From Dehalococcoidia bacterium UBA6495 (lineage in GTDB: Bacteria; Chloroflexota; Dehalococcoidia; Lucifugimonadales; UBA826), in contig DJMH01000015.1 of NCBI GenBank assembly GCA_002435305.1, positions 2,623 to 9,622 of the forward strand: DNA of 7,000 nucleotides, given 5' to 3'. The number at the start of each line of letters is the position of its first letter. The stretch's first letter is position 1. The position numbers and the translations under genes are program-made. The notes beneath the pieces are model-generated. The model was given only the letters and a program-made list of their open reading frames with translations. It was not told the DNA's origin and searched no databases. Below are positions 5,889 to 7,000 of this stretch, in pieces.

Positions 5889-5894
5889 AAGGGA
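5889..5894 (+). promoter_or_regulatory. Shine-Dalgarno site of pyrD
   Basis: AAGGGA at 5889-5894, 6 nt before the ATG at 5901, supports this start, which also gives the expected N-terminal helices of quinone-type PyrD. Confidence 0.65.
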
Positions 5895-5900
5895 CATTAT

Positions 5901-6917
5901 ATGCAGCTCTATAAGAAATTAATGAGACCGCTCCTATTCACATTGGAGCCAGAAACGGCTTGGCACCTGTCGGATCTTGGACTTTCTCAAACTTGGCTCT
6001 GGAAAATTATGGGAAGTGGTTTCCAGCATCACAATGAACTGTTAAAGGCGACGGTGGCGGGTATCCCTATAAAAAACCCAGTTGGCTTAGCGGCAGGGTA
6101 TGATAAAAACTGCAGATTCCTCTCCTCCCTTCAAGAGCTTGGTTTCGGATATGTTACGGGTGGCACAGTCACTAAAAACCCGAGACCTGGTAATCCCAAA
6201 CCAAGGGTTATTAGACTCAAAGATCAATCGGCATTGATCAATGCCTTAGGCTTCCCTGGAGATGGTCTTGAAAAAGCCTTATCAGAAATATCCAAAATGG
6301 CATCTGTCCCCAAAAAATCGGTCCGCATTATCAGCGTCTCTGGAACAGATATTGCTGACATTGCTGAATGCCATCAACAGCTGGAACCTTTGTGTGATGC
6401 AATAGAATTGAACATAAGTTCTCCAAACACTAAAGGTCTAAGAATTTTTCAAGAGCCCAGCAACCTTAGATCACTGTTAGCTGAAGTAAATCAGAATAAA
6501 TCCAAACCCCTCCTTGTAAAAACACCTCCCTATAAATCAGGGGAAGGTGATGATGAAAAAGTGTTGAACTTGGGGCGCATTTGCCTTGAGGAAAAGGTGG
6601 AATCTCTGACCGTATCTAACACGGTGCCAATTGCCCATGACGGGCTCGCTGTGGGACAAGGAGGGCTTAGTGGAAGTCCTTTATTTGAAAATACTATAGA
6701 GATGGTTAAAACTTACCGGGCAGAATTCGGGGATAGCATAGAAATTAATGCCTGTGGAGGAATTTCAAGCGGATATCAAGCCTATGAGGCCTTGAAGGCA
6801 GGGGCCAGTTCGATCCAAATTCTCACCTCACTTATCTATCAAGGACCTAGGATCGTCCAAAGCATCAATAAGGAGCTATCCGAACTTTTTACAAATCGAG
6901 GTAATCCTAGAAATTAG
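5901..6917 (+). CDS. pyrD: Dihydroorotate dehydrogenase (quinone), class 2
   Basis: This 338-residue FMN enzyme oxidises dihydroorotate to orotate, the fourth step of de novo UMP synthesis, passing electrons to membrane quinone. Its length and the amphipathic N-terminal extension (LYKKLMRPLLFTLEPETAWHL, from residue 3) mark the membrane-associated class 2 type. Seen motifs are GLAAGYDKN (62-70; K69), GTVTKNPRPGNPKPR (88-102), ALINALGF (111-118; substrate Asn114), ELNISSPNTKGLR (169-181; catalytic base Ser174 with N171 and N176), LLVKTPPY (204-211; K207), VSNT (238-241) and QGGLSGSP (253-260). The loop equivalent to the FMN-contacting 'NIGKNK' of E. coli PyrD reads ISVSGTD (144-150), an unusual variant. 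The gene stands alone on this strand behind a TATAAT box, divergent from the unknown gene. Its stop overlaps that of a convergent kinase-like gene by 4 bp. The assignment is confident. Confidence 0.95.
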   Translation: MQLYKKLMRPLLFTLEPETAWHLSDLGLSQTWLWKIMGSGFQHHNELLKATVAGIPIKNPVGLAAGYDKNCRFLSSLQELGFGYVTGGTVTKNPRPGNPKPRVIRLKDQSALINALGFPGDGLEKALSEISKMASVPKKSVRIISVSGTDIADIAECHQQLEPLCDAIELNISSPNTKGLRIFQEPSNLRSLLAEVNQNKSKPLLVKTPPYKSGEGDDEKVLNLGRICLEEKVESLTVSNTVPIAHDGLAVGQGGLSGSPLFENTIEMVKTYRAEFGDSIEINACGGISSGYQAYEALKAGASSIQILTSLIYQGPRIVQSINKELSELFTNRGNPRN

Positions 6918-7000
6918 TTGGTTTTGCCCATCAACGAATCAACTTCTATTCTTGAGGGCATCGAAATCTGAGCGCCTCTCTTGGTTGTTGCAAGTGCTCC
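6914..7000 (-). CDS. PfkB-family carbohydrate kinase, C-terminal end (truncated by window edge)
   Basis: Reading the minus strand from the right edge gives 28 residues (GALATTKRGAQISMPSRIEV, then DSLMGKTN) and a TAA whose complement is TTA at 6914-6916. The pattern 'GAL.vT..GA....P...ev..ll' is the usual C-terminal end of PfkB/ribokinase-type sugar kinases, after the catalytic GAGD motif that would lie outside the window. Such enzymes phosphorylate sugars such as ribose, fructose or 2-keto-3-deoxygluconate with ATP. Its TAA overlaps the pyrD TAG within the four bases TTAG (6914-6917). The call rests on 28 residues and is moderate; the existence of a coding tail is supported by the family-like sequence and an open frame to the edge. 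Confidence 0.62.
   Translation of the reverse strand, partial: GALATTKRGAQISMPSRIEVDSLMGKTN

Overview
The window is bacterial DNA of moderate-to-low GC (roughly 43-45% by eye). It is densely packed with genes that have Shine-Dalgarno sites, one start is TTG, and there is one clear intrinsic terminator. The gene content is metabolic: a ThuA-like protein, a Gfo/Idh/MocA dehydrogenase, an HpcH/HpaI-type aldolase, an alpha/beta hydrolase, a hotdog protein, a crotonase, PyrD and a PfkB-type kinase. No phage, plasmid, transposon, CRISPR or RNA gene is visible. The mix, and the wording of several proteins (the HATGFHG hydrolase, the long aldolase with an EWGPGDMGMS motif, the unnamed 248-residue protein), remind me of marine or soil Chloroflexota of the SAR202/Dehalococcoidia type. 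That taxonomic guess rests on memory and is weak.

Region 1 (1-2316, plus strand) looks like a sugar or sugar-acid module. It holds the C-terminal end of a ThuA-like protein, then a Gfo/Idh/MocA NAD(P)-dependent oxidoreductase 24 bp downstream, then a divergent HpcH/HpaI aldolase. A 10-bp GC-rich hairpin with a T-run closes it. Region 2 (2336-4128, plus) holds an alpha/beta hydrolase started by TTG just behind that terminator, followed by a two-hotdog MaoC-like protein with a near-perfect Shine-Dalgarno.

Region 3 (4134-5754, minus) converges on region 2 with only 5 bp between stop codons. It holds a conserved-looking protein of unknown function followed by a crotonase-family enzyme. Region 4 (5901-7000) starts at a 146-bp divergent intergenic region. 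It holds pyrD (quinone-type dihydroorotate dehydrogenase) on plus, whose stop codon overlaps that of a minus-strand gene running off the right edge. The visible 28 residues of that gene look like the C-terminus of a PfkB-family sugar kinase.

Region 1 and the right-edge kinase would fit oxidation, phosphorylation and retro-aldol cleavage of sugar-like compounds. The hydrolase, hotdog and crotonase genes would fit ester or acyl-CoA processing. pyrD is pyrimidine housekeeping. Several enzymes carry substitutions at expected active-site positions, so exact substrates cannot be read from sequence. I see no convincing undescribed system; the best leads are these altered active sites and the unnamed protein. 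No gene-free stretch exceeds 300 bases.
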